Assembly: GCA_016297965.1 (NCBI GenBank)
Contig: JAEDDP010000002.1
Coordinates: forward strand, 62,001 to 126,000
From: Alphaproteobacteria bacterium
Lineage (GTDB): Bacteria; Pseudomonadota; Alphaproteobacteria; Rs-D84; CACZYB01
Direction of reading: 5' to 3'
DNA length: 64,000 nt
Every line of letters starts with the position of its first letter. The stretch's first letter is position 1. Shown here one piece after another: positions 24,316 through 32,078 of the stretch. The notes below the pieces were generated by a model. The model had not been told where the DNA came from and searched no databases. It saw only the letters and a list, made by a program, of their open reading frames with translations. The position numbers and the translations under genes are program-made.

Positions 24316-26019
24316 TTATTCCAACCTTTCTGCCGGTGGGCGAATACAATAAACACAAGTCAACTTTTCATTGTATACCATCCAGGTTGCCTGGGATGGA
24401 CAGCAGGTATCCTTAGGCGAATTTATGTATGTATTTTCCGGTAGGTATGATGAGTTACACCATTTAGTATAACATTGTCCGTCAATCAAAACCTGATATT
24501 CCGTAGAGCAAGTTTTTGGGAAACATTTACCCTGTACGTTCTGGCTACAACTTTTTACTGTGATTGTATCGTTATCAGTACTGCATTCGTGTGTTTTTGT
24601 TTTTTGCACATCGCATGCGTTGTTGTATGTGTTTTCACCACAATTAAAACAGTTCCACATTCTTGTTTTTGGATTGTATGAAACACCCCATGTTGGTTCG
24701 TTGTATATACCAGTTTTCATTTTTTGGATTTGTTCGTCCGAACATCCGGAAAAACAACCCCTTATACCCTTTCGGTTGTATTTTGTATCATCCATACCCC
24801 TTAATTCATCAATAATAGATGACTTTAAATTTGAAAGGTCAGGGTATGGTTTACAGGTCCATCTTGTTCCATCAAAATATGTTGTTTCACAAGGAGTGCA
24901 ATTTTCAACCGCATTTGAGTTTTGTTTGTATGCAAGGGTACAAGTTGGATGGGTGTATGAACCCGCATTTTCACTTTGTACCAAGTTTCCCTTTACCGAA
25001 GATGAAAGGTTTGTGATATTAAGGAAGGCATAATCCTTTTCACTGCTTGGGACAAGTGATTTACACGATTGCGTAAACAAGTTTGCCTTTGGATAACAAA
25101 CGAATGACTTCGTTGCGTTATCGTATTTTGGAGTCCATGCGTCATCTATTGTTTGCATAGGTTTTGATGGAATTGAGTTTCCGCGGTCATCGTGAACATC
25201 CATATATCCCTTTTTACCGGCACAATATTCGGTACCATCACTGCAAGTCCAAAAACGAAGTGATGTATTCCATACCGGTTTTTTATCAACAGGGCAAGAT
25301 ACCTCGCTTGGGTCAATAGGACAGCAGAATTTTCCGGATGGAAGTTCAGTGCAGTTTCCATCGGTTTTTGATTCTTGTTCATTTTCGTGGGCGGTACATG
25401 GTGTGATTTCGGATGCCTTTTTACATACGATTGTACCGTCTTCTTTGTATGTTGCATAAAGACCTTCTTCACATTGACCGTTGAAACGGTTTTGAAGATT
25501 TATTTTTTCGGCACTTACACAAGTAATAAGTCCAATAGGTGTGTTTGTTGAATTTTGTTTTTCGGCCGGAGCATTGCCAAGCATAACATATTTACCCTTT
25601 ATCATATTATTATTTATGATTGAAACACCCGCCTTTAAAATTTGGGTGGTAAGGTATTGGTCCTGTTTTGAAAAAGTTTTCCATTTTGTTGTTGATACAC
25701 AATGCATTGAAACATTTGTTGTGTCGGAACATGGAATTTTTGCTCCGGCGGCATTTATGCAATATTTTTGTACGTTTAGTTCATCAGAGCCGGTACATGT
25801 GTATGATGCCTGATTTGTGCTGGTCCCCTTTAAACTTTGTTCGGTTCCGATTGATTCGTTTACCGATGATGCGAAATCATGATATTGTTTCATACAGCTT
25901 AATTCCGCTTGGAGTTTCAATTCATCTTTATTAAGGACAACATCAGATGAACGTTTTGATGTGAAATATTGGTATGTTGCAAGCATAATACCCATTATAA
26001 GAATAACAAATATATTCAT
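24316..26019 (-). CDS. Membrane-anchored Cys-rich extracytoplasmic protein, ~36 Cys
   Basis: 567 residues. A single N-terminal hydrophobic helix (about 3-18, IFVILIMGIMLATYQYF) starts almost at the initiator Met and is followed by a charged helix, so it looks like a signal anchor with the rest outside the cytoplasm. The remainder holds about 36 cysteines, often as pairs in short loops (FCCP, CTPCETTYFDG, CGENTYNNAC, KWCNSSY), suggesting a string of disulfide-bonded or EGF/knottin-like small modules. No family recognised. GGGAGA ribosome site. Single gene. Confidence 0.75.
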   Translation of the reverse strand: MNIFVILIMGIMLATYQYFTSKRSSDVVLNKDELKLQAELSCMKQYHDFASSVNESIGTEQSLKGTSTNQASYTCTGSDELNVQKYCINAAGAKIPCSDTTNVSMHCVSTTKWKTFSKQDQYLTTQILKAGVSIINNNMIKGKYVMLGNAPAEKQNSTNTPIGLITCVSAEKINLQNRFNGQCEEGLYATYKEDGTIVCKKASEITPCTAHENEQESKTDGNCTELPSGKFCCPIDPSEVSCPVDKKPVWNTSLRFWTCSDGTEYCAGKKGYMDVHDDRGNSIPSKPMQTIDDAWTPKYDNATKSFVCYPKANLFTQSCKSLVPSSEKDYAFLNITNLSSSVKGNLVQSENAGSYTHPTCTLAYKQNSNAVENCTPCETTYFDGTRWTCKPYPDLSNLKSSIIDELRGMDDTKYNRKGIRGCFSGCSDEQIQKMKTGIYNEPTWGVSYNPKTRMWNCFNCGENTYNNACDVQKTKTHECSTDNDTITVKSCSQNVQGKCFPKTCSTEYQVLIDGQCYTKWCNSSYLPENTYINSPKDTCCPSQATWMVYNEKLTCVYCIRPPAERLE

Positions 26020-26137
26020 TTTAAATCTCCCTGTTCCCTTGATTGAATTTCTAGCTTATAATATTACAAAAATCAACAATAAAATTTGTTGCGACCTTTA
26101 TATTTGTGGAAAAAGTTTTGAGATTGGGAATGTGATG

Positions 26138-26171
26138 AAAATAAAAGGGAGAATCTTTTTTATTCTCCCTT
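26138..26171 (-). terminator. Terminator of rlmE, overlapping its stop codon
   Basis: 10-bp stem AAGGGAGAAT/ATTCTCCCTT (26145-26154 with 26162-26171) followed by T-rich sequence on the reverse strand. The 5' arm encodes the last residues of RlmE. Confidence 0.85.
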
Positions 26172-26822
26172 AAATCCCTGTGCCACGACATAAGTTTCGG
26201 CGCTTTCCTTTCGTGAAGATTCCGGTTTGAAATGTTTTACGGTTGAAAATCTTTTTTTCATTTCGGAAAGAAGTGTTGCTTCGGTTCCACCCTGACGTAC
26301 CTTTGCCACAAAGGCACCTCCGGTTCGTAAAACTTCAACGGCAAAATAAAATGCCTGTTCTACCAATGCCATAATTTGAAGATGGTCAAGCGATTGATTG
26401 CCGGTTGTGTTTGGGGCAATGTCGGAAATTACAACATCAGCTTTTCCGTTAAGGGAATCGTACAAAAATTGTTTTGCCTCATCCAAATTAAAGTCCACCT
26501 GTTTGAAATGTACGCCGTCAATTGGTTTCATATCCAATATATCAATGGCGGCAACGTTTCCCTTTCCAACTCGTTTTACTGCAACATCACTCCATCCACC
26601 AGGAGCAGCGCCAATATCGGCAACCTTTTTACCCATTTTAAATAAGTGGAATTTATCATCAATTTCCATAATCTTGAATGTTGCACGTGAACGATAGCCA
26701 TTTTCGTGTGCCATTTTTACAAATGGATCGTTAAGTTGTCGTGAAAGCCATCGTGTAGATGATTTTTTCCTGTATTTTGCAGTTTTTACTTTTACCTTTA
26801 ACCTATTTGACACTGCGACCAT
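26160..26822 (-). CDS. rlmE: 23S rRNA (uridine-2'-O)-methyltransferase RlmE (FtsJ/RrmJ)
   Basis: Methylates U2552 of 23S rRNA late in 50S assembly. 220 residues from ATG 26822, which has an AAGGA site; it overlaps the end of the upstream transporter gene by 20 nt. SAM-binding motif DIGAAPGGW is clear, followed by VISDIAPNTTGN and FVAKVRQGG holding the catalytic K-D-K-E set of the family. A basic N-terminal extension (KVKVKTAKYRKKSS) precedes the fold, as in alphaproteobacterial RlmE. Confidence 0.95.
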   Translation of the reverse strand: MVAVSNRLKVKVKTAKYRKKSSTRWLSRQLNDPFVKMAHENGYRSRATFKIMEIDDKFHLFKMGKKVADIGAAPGGWSDVAVKRVGKGNVAAIDILDMKPIDGVHFKQVDFNLDEAKQFLYDSLNGKADVVISDIAPNTTGNQSLDHLQIMALVEQAFYFAVEVLRTGGAFVAKVRQGGTEATLLSEMKKRFSTVKHFKPESSRKESAETYVVAQGFKGE

Positions 26823-27762
26823 AATAATTATCCTTTTTATATAATCTTTCTTTTTTCTTTGCCATACTTTCACTTATTATAAGGTAAATGTTGGCGGTAA
26901 TTATTAACATTCCGCCGATTATTATATTCCAAGTAATATTAAAATGCAAAAAGATTATATCCAAACATATTGCAACTACTGGTTCAAGTAATAAAAGAAG
27001 TCCAGAATGTATTGGCGGGATGGTTCGGCTTCCGTAAAATAAAAGTGTCGGTGCGATTATATAACAACCGATTGAATAAATGAGTAGGGCGGTCCACGTT
27101 TGCCATCCAAGGTCCAAACTGAACCTCATAAATTCGGAATGTGGAAATACGTTATATATGAAGGGATATATTATTATAAAAGGAACGGACAAGAATATAT
27201 TTGAAAAAAATACAAATACCTTTGATGACATTTTTTTATTTGAAGCGTAGGTGTTGACAAGGACGAATGCCGAAAGCCCCACACCCGCGAGTAAGGCGAG
27301 TATGGAACCGGTAATTGAAAAATGAAAACCGTTAAATGGATTTATAAGTGTTATAAGTCCAAGAAGAACAAAAGTGCAAACTATGGCATCCCTTATTTTA
27401 AAGGCGTGATGTAAAAAGAAAACGGAAAACAGTATGGTCCACAGTGGCTGGGTATAAATAAAAAGTTCAACCAATGATACCGACAATCCCATAAAAAGGG
27501 GAAGGTATTCGCCGACCTGTGTCATAAACAGTGTGGTTGCAAAAATTAAAATCAATATTGGGGAAAGTATGAAAAAGTTGTTTATCTTTTTATAAATGAA
27601 TGGTGCAAGCAATATTACAATTATCACATTTGGAAGGATTAACAGTTCCGATATTGACATTCCCATATTGGCAAGAACCTTTACACCGAAAACAACACCG
27701 CCATATAAAATTCCCGCCATTGCCACAGCCATATAAGATAAGAATAAAGTCTTATTTATCAT
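26803..27762 (-). CDS. EamA/DMT-family transporter
   Basis: 319-residue inner-membrane protein with about ten hydrophobic helices in two five-helix halves, the layout of the drug/metabolite transporter superfamily. Small-residue-rich helices and the LLEPVVAICLDIIFLH segment near the end fit EamA domains. ATG 27762 follows GGAGAGA; the TTG just before it is discounted. Substrate unknown. Cotranscribed with rlmE through a 20-nt overlap. Confidence 0.85.
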   Translation of the reverse strand: MINKTLFLSYMAVAMAGILYGGVVFGVKVLANMGMSISELLILPNVIIVILLAPFIYKKINNFFILSPILILIFATTLFMTQVGEYLPLFMGLSVSLVELFIYTQPLWTILFSVFFLHHAFKIRDAIVCTFVLLGLITLINPFNGFHFSITGSILALLAGVGLSAFVLVNTYASNKKMSSKVFVFFSNIFLSVPFIIIYPFIYNVFPHSEFMRFSLDLGWQTWTALLIYSIGCYIIAPTLLFYGSRTIPPIHSGLLLLLEPVVAICLDIIFLHFNITWNIIIGGMLIITANIYLIISESMAKKKERLYKKDNYYGRSVK

Positions 27763-27790
27763 CAAATCTCTCCTGCGGTGAATGAAAAAG

Positions 27791-28082
27791 AAGTAGGACA
27801 GTCTATAAGCCGGATTCTGTTTAAAGAACTATTCATCTTGAATGTACATTACTGCACATTTCTTTGCAACTTACCCAAGGGCTCCCAAGAGTACTCAACA
27901 CCCTTCTATTTAGTCTTGCACCAGATAGAGATTGCCGCGTTTCACTCCTGACTAAACAGGCTCGTCTCTGTGGCTCTTATCCTCGGATTACTCCGGACGG
28001 ACGTTATCCGTTATCTTCTCTTGAGGTGTCCGGACTTTCCTCTATACAATAAATTGTACAGCAGTTCTCTGACTGTCCATAG
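27791..28082 (-). ncRNA. rnpB: RNase P RNA, bacterial class A
   Basis: Catalytic RNA of the tRNA 5'-processing enzyme. On the reverse strand the conserved GAGGAAAGTCCGGAC element is near the 5' end (about 28025-28040), GTGAAACGCGGCAA-type sequence in the middle, GGTAAGTTGCAA next, and the 3' signature CAGAATCCGGCTTATAGAC plus the closing helix pairing TATGGACAGTC with GACTGTCCTA. Ends are approximate; the 5' end is placed by the upstream promoter. No strong terminator is seen. Confidence 0.95.
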
Positions 28083-28086
28083 GCTA

Positions 28087-28115
28087 ATAATATATTTTTT
28101 AAGTTTAAAAATCAA
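28087..28115 (-). promoter_or_regulatory. Promoter of rnpB
   Basis: Reverse-strand -35 TTGATT (28110-28115), 17-bp spacer, -10 TATTAT (28087-28092). Confidence 0.7.
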
Positions 28116-28132
28116 TAAGAATGTGGTATTAT
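28104..28132 (+). promoter_or_regulatory. Extended -10 promoter immediately upstream of a start codon
   Basis: -35 TTTAAA (28104-28109), 17-bp spacer ending in TGG, -10 TATTAT (28127-28132). The ATG at 28139 falls at the expected transcription start. Overlaps the divergent rnpB promoter. Confidence 0.55.
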
Positions 28133-28138
28133 GTTTTT

Positions 28139-28558
28139 ATGAGGAAAATTTTATTCATTACTGTTTTGTCTTTTGTGTCGCAGGCGGTATTTGCATCGCC
28201 GGCGCGATTTGGTGGTTTTTCATACAGCCGTGATGAAACTGGACGGGTAAAGTTAAGCGATGAAACACTTGAATTTAACCAAACATACCCACCTGCCGGT
28301 CAGGAGGACCCGCCACCAACTCCATTTTATTTGGATGAGGAGTCCTTGCCATCGGGGGCGACCGACAAGTATACTTTTATCTACTCCTTGGATGATGTGT
28401 ATACCGAAATGGAAAAGGACAGTCCAAAGTATGGAAGTGCGTCATCATCCGGAAAATACAACCTTATTCCGACCTATTCGGTGAAGGAACTTTACGAAAA
28501 TAAAAATCATACGGTGCAGGGGCAAATGGTGGATGATGCCGATGAGTATGAAGAATAG
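28139..28558 (+). CDS. Small secreted protein, unknown function
   Basis: 139 residues from ATG 28139. Signal peptide ends VFA/SPA. The mature part is acidic and Pro/Ser-rich with no Cys, repeats or known motif. There is no Shine-Dalgarno sequence before the ATG, and the -10 box ends 6 nt upstream of it, so the mRNA may be leaderless; an earlier in-frame ATG at 28121 lies inside the promoter and is unlikely. No neighbour on the same strand suggests a role. Confidence 0.65.
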   Translation: MRKILFITVLSFVSQAVFASPARFGGFSYSRDETGRVKLSDETLEFNQTYPPAGQEDPPPTPFYLDEESLPSGATDKYTFIYSLDDVYTEMEKDSPKYGSASSSGKYNLIPTYSVKELYENKNHTVQGQMVDDADEYEE

Positions 28559-28653
28559 CTCATTTTTTTTAATTAGTATTATGAATTAGGATAATTTTTA
28601 AATAAATCACAATTACATTTGTGATTTTTCTGTTCTTGATTATCAAAAAACGC

Positions 28654-28695
28654 TTGAATATTGTGATGGTTAGTGGTAAAATACCTTTCAGGTAT
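28654..28695 (+). promoter_or_regulatory. Extended -10 promoter with downstream palindrome
   Basis: -35 TTGAAT (28654-28659), 17-bp spacer ending in TGG, -10 TAAAAT (28677-28682). Palindrome ATACCT-N3-AGGTAT (28681-28695) lies across the likely transcription start. Confidence 0.6.
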
Positions 28696-28712
28696 TGTTG
28701 AAGGAGTTCATT

Positions 28713-30824
28713 ATGAAAAGAATTTTTGTTGGTGTTTTGAAAAAGTTTTTCAGCTTTTTATTGGTGTTTGCCCTTGTTTTTGAGGCTTGGGTACCCGCAT
28801 TTTCTGCAACCCAAAAAAGGAAATTGAATAAATCAAAAACATCAAGTTCAAAGAAAACTGCAAACAAACGTGCTTCCCGTACAAGTTCAAGAACTTCGTC
28901 AAAATCAACAAGGCGCGCTGCGAGTTCGACAAGACGTGCCGCAAGTACCAGTGTACGCCGTTCTGCCTTATCGGCAAGGGCTTCTGCAACATCGGTTGCG
29001 GGAAGTACTTCTTCGTCAAGCACTTCAAGCACTTCAAGCTCCTCCGGTGATACATGTCGTGCGGCATATACCGATTGTATGGATTTACAAATCAGTGGAT
29101 TTTTATCAAAGTACTCCTATCTTGGTGAGGATGCCTCAGTTGAGGCAGTTCAGGAAACTGGTGAACCACTTCGTTGTATCTATTATCACGACCTTGACAA
29201 TAATTCAACCGCAGAAAATGATGTGAACGCACTTTATTTTGCGTATAATTACTATTGTACCGCGGTTCCAACAACATTAAATGGTCGTCCAATAAATAAG
29301 TGTCAGTACAAGGCGGATAATGCTGGTACCGCAAAGGCTGTTTATGCAACCAGAAACTCCTATGCTTATTATAAGGAAGCATACGATAGGTTAGAGGCAG
29401 ACGAATTAAAGATTATAAACTTTGAACAAACGAATCTTTATAAAAACAAGATAAGTAAGTTGGGCTTGTCCGAGAGTTACACGATATCGGCGGATGATGT
29501 GTCGGACTTGATGAGTAGTTTGGGTATATCGCCAACGGTAAGTACGGACAGCAACGGTGGTACCACCTATGACCTATTTAGTATCAATGTAGCCCCACCG
29601 ATGGGCAGTGGTAGCTTGACGCCAAGTGGATTGTTTGAGAAGGCCCATAGTATCTGTATGGGAGAGATGAGCTTACCCAAACCTGCAACAAGTGGACTAA
29701 CAGCGACGCAAATAAACAATACTTTAAGAGGATATGTAAGTAAATTAAAGAGTAGTAGTTGCCAGGCGTCCGAAGATAGTTTGAAGAGCTATTATGTAAA
29801 GGGAGAGGTAAACGAGTGTGAAAGTGGATACAGCTACGATAGTGATAAGGGAACGTGTGTAGACAGCAGTGACAATGAGATAGAGGTAAGTGAGAGCAAG
29901 GAAAGTAGTTTTATGTCAGCGAAGAAGAGCTGTGAAGCGTTTGAGAATGCATTGATATCCTCAAGGGATAATATGTATGCAAAATTCCAGGACAATATGA
30001 CAAACTACTTGGATGAGCATTTAGCGAAATTGATGAAGAAACAGGCGAAGAGCAATACGACAATAGCTCAGGCGTTCCAGACGTTGAAGAAAACGGATGC
30101 GGAGAACCAGAAAGCCGATATTGAAAATGAAACGGAAATGTTGGAACTTCGTGCGGAACAGGCAAAAACAACCGCAAAGGTTGCAGACACAGTTAAAAGT
30201 GCATATTCTGAGTTAGTTAAGACTTATGAAACAACATTAAAAAAGAAATGTAATGCGTTGGTAAGTGATTTGCAACTTACATCCGACATTGTGACAAAGG
30301 TTGATAATTTATCTGTTTGTTTAAGTGCGATGGGTGAAACAACTGTACCTGATGAACAGGGAAGATGTTTAAGTGCGACAAAGTTAAAATGTATCAGTGA
30401 TGTTGGTTTAGATTCATCAAAGGTATATGAAGCCGTTGCCGCAACTGCACCTGGCAAATCAGAAATTTCCGTTGGTGCATCCGGTACACTTCAAAAGGGT
30501 GTGTATGAAGTTACCGTTGCTGGAGGTATAGGTGCTGGAGGTTCAAGTAAAAAATGCGTTTTTAGAAGCCGTCATAGTGGAGGTAATGGAGGAATGGGTG
30601 AAGTTATAACTAAGATATTCAGCCTTGAAACCGGTGTAAAATATACGTCAAGTATACTGAACCCATTATCAAAGTTTGATATTCCCGAAAAGGTTAGCGT
30701 TTTGGCACGATTTGGTGGTCCAGGAGGTAATGCTAGTTGTAATAGTAGTGGTTCAAGTGGAATCTCTTATGGAACGAATATATTTCCATACATCAAGCTT
30801 TACAAGTTCCAAACCGTTGATTAA
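28713..30824 (+). CDS. Large secreted mosaic protein with basic Ser/Arg-rich linker
   Basis: 703 residues from ATG 28713 (GAAGGAG site). Signal peptide ends AFS/ATQ. Residues ~34-110 are a very basic Ser/Thr/Arg/Lys/Ala linker. A Cys-containing module follows, starting CRAAYTDC, then a long helical, coiled-coil-like region (about 400-540) and a Gly/Ser-rich C-terminal domain (GAGGSSKKC, GGPGGNA). DNA from ~29430 to ~30110 uses different synonymous codons (11 of 15 Glu codons are GAG, against mostly GAA nearby), and 29562-29812 is duplicated in inverted form at 31373-31623. Family unknown; probably surface-exposed. Confidence 0.78.
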   Translation: MKRIFVGVLKKFFSFLLVFALVFEAWVPAFSATQKRKLNKSKTSSSKKTANKRASRTSSRTSSKSTRRAASSTRRAASTSVRRSALSARASATSVAGSTSSSSTSSTSSSSGDTCRAAYTDCMDLQISGFLSKYSYLGEDASVEAVQETGEPLRCIYYHDLDNNSTAENDVNALYFAYNYYCTAVPTTLNGRPINKCQYKADNAGTAKAVYATRNSYAYYKEAYDRLEADELKIINFEQTNLYKNKISKLGLSESYTISADDVSDLMSSLGISPTVSTDSNGGTTYDLFSINVAPPMGSGSLTPSGLFEKAHSICMGEMSLPKPATSGLTATQINNTLRGYVSKLKSSSCQASEDSLKSYYVKGEVNECESGYSYDSDKGTCVDSSDNEIEVSESKESSFMSAKKSCEAFENALISSRDNMYAKFQDNMTNYLDEHLAKLMKKQAKSNTTIAQAFQTLKKTDAENQKADIENETEMLELRAEQAKTTAKVADTVKSAYSELVKTYETTLKKKCNALVSDLQLTSDIVTKVDNLSVCLSAMGETTVPDEQGRCLSATKLKCISDVGLDSSKVYEAVAATAPGKSEISVGASGTLQKGVYEVTVAGGIGAGGSSKKCVFRSRHSGGNGGMGEVITKIFSLETGVKYTSSILNPLSKFDIPEKVSVLARFGGPGGNASCNSSGSSGISYGTNIFPYIKLYKFQTVD
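29562..29812 (+). repeat. 251-bp segment duplicated in inverted orientation (copy A)
   Basis: Matches the reverse complement of 31373-31623 at 237 of 251 positions with no gaps. Lies in frame within the large secreted protein gene. Confidence 0.95.
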
Positions 30825-30837
30825 AAATAATGTGTTA

Positions 30838-30868
30838 AAAAAAAAGCTTCCGGAAGGGAGCTTTTTTT
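30838..30868 (+). terminator. Terminator after gene 28713
   Basis: Stem AAAAAGCTTCC / GGGAGCTTTTT with GGAA loop (30841-30866), then T. Confidence 0.85.
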
Positions 30869-30930
30869 GTTTGTCGCTTGTGTATTGGTTTAAAGGGTGT
30901 GGGCTGTGGTCTTCTTTGGTTTGTTTATTG

Positions 30931-31075
30931 TGTCATTCCGCCCTCCTGCTAGTGTCATTCCGAACTTGTTTTGGAATCTTTTACTTGTCCTCTCGTCCTT
31001 TCCAAAGATCCTGAAATGAATTTAGGATTACAGACTGGGGGGAGGGATGGCGGATCGTGGGGTAGGATGACTGAT
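30931..31075. repeat. Cluster of degenerate intergenic palindromic repeats
   Basis: TGTCATTCCG occurs twice (30931-30940 and 30953-30962). Two imperfect palindromes follow: ATTCCgAAC...TTTGGAAT (30957-30977) and ATCCTGAAA...TTTAGGAT (31008-31028). A further GTAGGATGACTG is near 31062-31073. Units of the type GTCATTCC...GGAATGAC are a familiar intergenic repeat style in several bacterial groups; mobility is inferred, not shown. Confidence 0.65.
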
Positions 31076-31261
31076 TTTTTCATTTATAAACAGGTCTGAG
31101 GTGGGCTGTTGAATTTTTTATAAAAGTTGAACCATCCTAACCTCTAAGACTGCATTATTTCCACCACAAACTTTTTTCGTAAAATTTGTTCTTATATTGT
31201 CCTTTATATAAAAAATAATGCTTACAAGCGCGCACTATTTCCCTGATTTTCAAACAAAAAT

Positions 31262-31623
31262 TTACTTATATCTTTCTGTTGTAATATAAAGTTCACCGGT
31301 GCTTTCATTACATTTTACAACCATATATCCATTATGTTGTTCCAAATACATTTTACCGTTATAAAAACAACCTTTACCTCTCCCTTTACATAATAGTTCT
31401 TCAAACTATCTTCGGACGCCTGGCAACTACTACTCTTTAATTTACTTACATACCATCTTAAAGTATTGTTTATTTGCGTCGCAGTTAATCCACTTGTGGC
31501 AGGTTTGGGTAAACTTATCTCTCCCATACAGATACTATGCGCCTTCTCAAACAATTCACTCGGTGTCAAGCTGCCACTGCCCATCGGTGGGGCTACGTTG
31601 ATACTAAATAGGTCATAGGTGGT
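31262..31623 (-). pseudogene. Composite pseudogene carrying copy B of the secreted-protein segment
   Basis: The reverse strand from 31623 to 31373 encodes 83 residues almost identical to the middle of the 28713 protein (four replacements), without any start or signal peptide. At 31373 homology stops. In another frame a protein-like tail of ~38 residues (GKGCFYNGKMYLEQHNG... to ...YITTERYK) runs to a stop at 31262. The frame change suggests an indel at the junction or fusion of two fragments. No promoter or start codon serves it. Either a decayed paralogue or a silent donor cassette. Confidence 0.8.
31373..31623 (-). repeat. 251-bp inverted duplicate (copy B)
   Basis: 14 differences from 29562-29812; they fall in 13 codons, nine synonymous and four replacing. 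Its upstream edge sits 8 nt from the stop codon of the next gene. Confidence 0.95.
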
Positions 31624-31630
31624 TATGAAT

Positions 31631-31960
31631 TTACAAAAGGACTTCCTTTTCCCGTTTAAGTTTGGATTTAAGACGGGAATCGTGGATAAGTTTTGTTGTA
31701 TAGCGACGGATGGTGTGGCTGTCTTCATCCATTTCGGTAACGATAACTTCGCCAGAAGTTTTTAGGAGGTGAAGGACCGTGCGGTGGATGTCCGTTAATT
31801 TGATAATTTCGTTTTTGTCGCGGAAAAGGGCGAGAGTTTTTTTGTTATCAAAAACCATAAATGGGTTTGACGGAAGGTCCGGACGGGCAAGGATTACCAA
31901 CATAACCTTGTTATCTGGGTTTATGATAAAATCAAATGCCGGTTCAAGTACGATTATAAT
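31631..31960 (-). CDS. Small cytoplasmic protein, probable ATT start, possibly winged-helix-like
   Basis: 109 residues if translation starts at ATT 31960, which lies 7 nt after a strong GGAGGG site (31968-31973). The first ATG in frame (31903) is 19 codons in, has no ribosome site, and would cut off protein-like sequence (IIIVLEPAFDFIINPDNK). The C-terminal half (LTDIHRTVLHLLKTSGEVIV...) loosely resembles the winged-helix domain of OmpR-type regulators, but this is weak. The stop lies 8 nt from the inverted duplicate, so the original 3' flank may have been replaced. Confidence 0.6.
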   Translation of the reverse strand: MIIVLEPAFDFIINPDNKVMLVILARPDLPSNPFMVFDNKKTLALFRDKNEIIKLTDIHRTVLHLLKTSGEVIVTEMDEDSHTIRRYTTKLIHDSRLKSKLKREKEVLL

Positions 31961-32078
31961 TTTTTTGCCCTCCGTGTGTATATGATAGCATAAGTTTTAT
32001 TTTTTTTAAATGTTTTTGTACTTTATTTTATTATTAAAATCTGTTATCATATTTTTGTAATTAGTAAAAGAGGTTTAT

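Larger units (their letters stand above)
30825..31261. other. 437-bp non-coding stretch
   Basis: Apart from the terminator and the palindromic repeat region, no gene, tRNA or structured RNA was found. No reading frame on either strand looks protein-like. The GC-rich part near 31036-31065 is unlike the AT-rich surroundings. It separates the mosaic secreted gene from the pseudogene carrying its inverted copy. Confidence 0.6.

Noticed and set aside
31315..31728. A 137-residue reverse-strand frame as a real gene
   Set aside because: Its first third overlaps the 31631 gene in another frame and is not protein-like; only the duplicated 83 residues are meaningful, so it is treated as a pseudogene.
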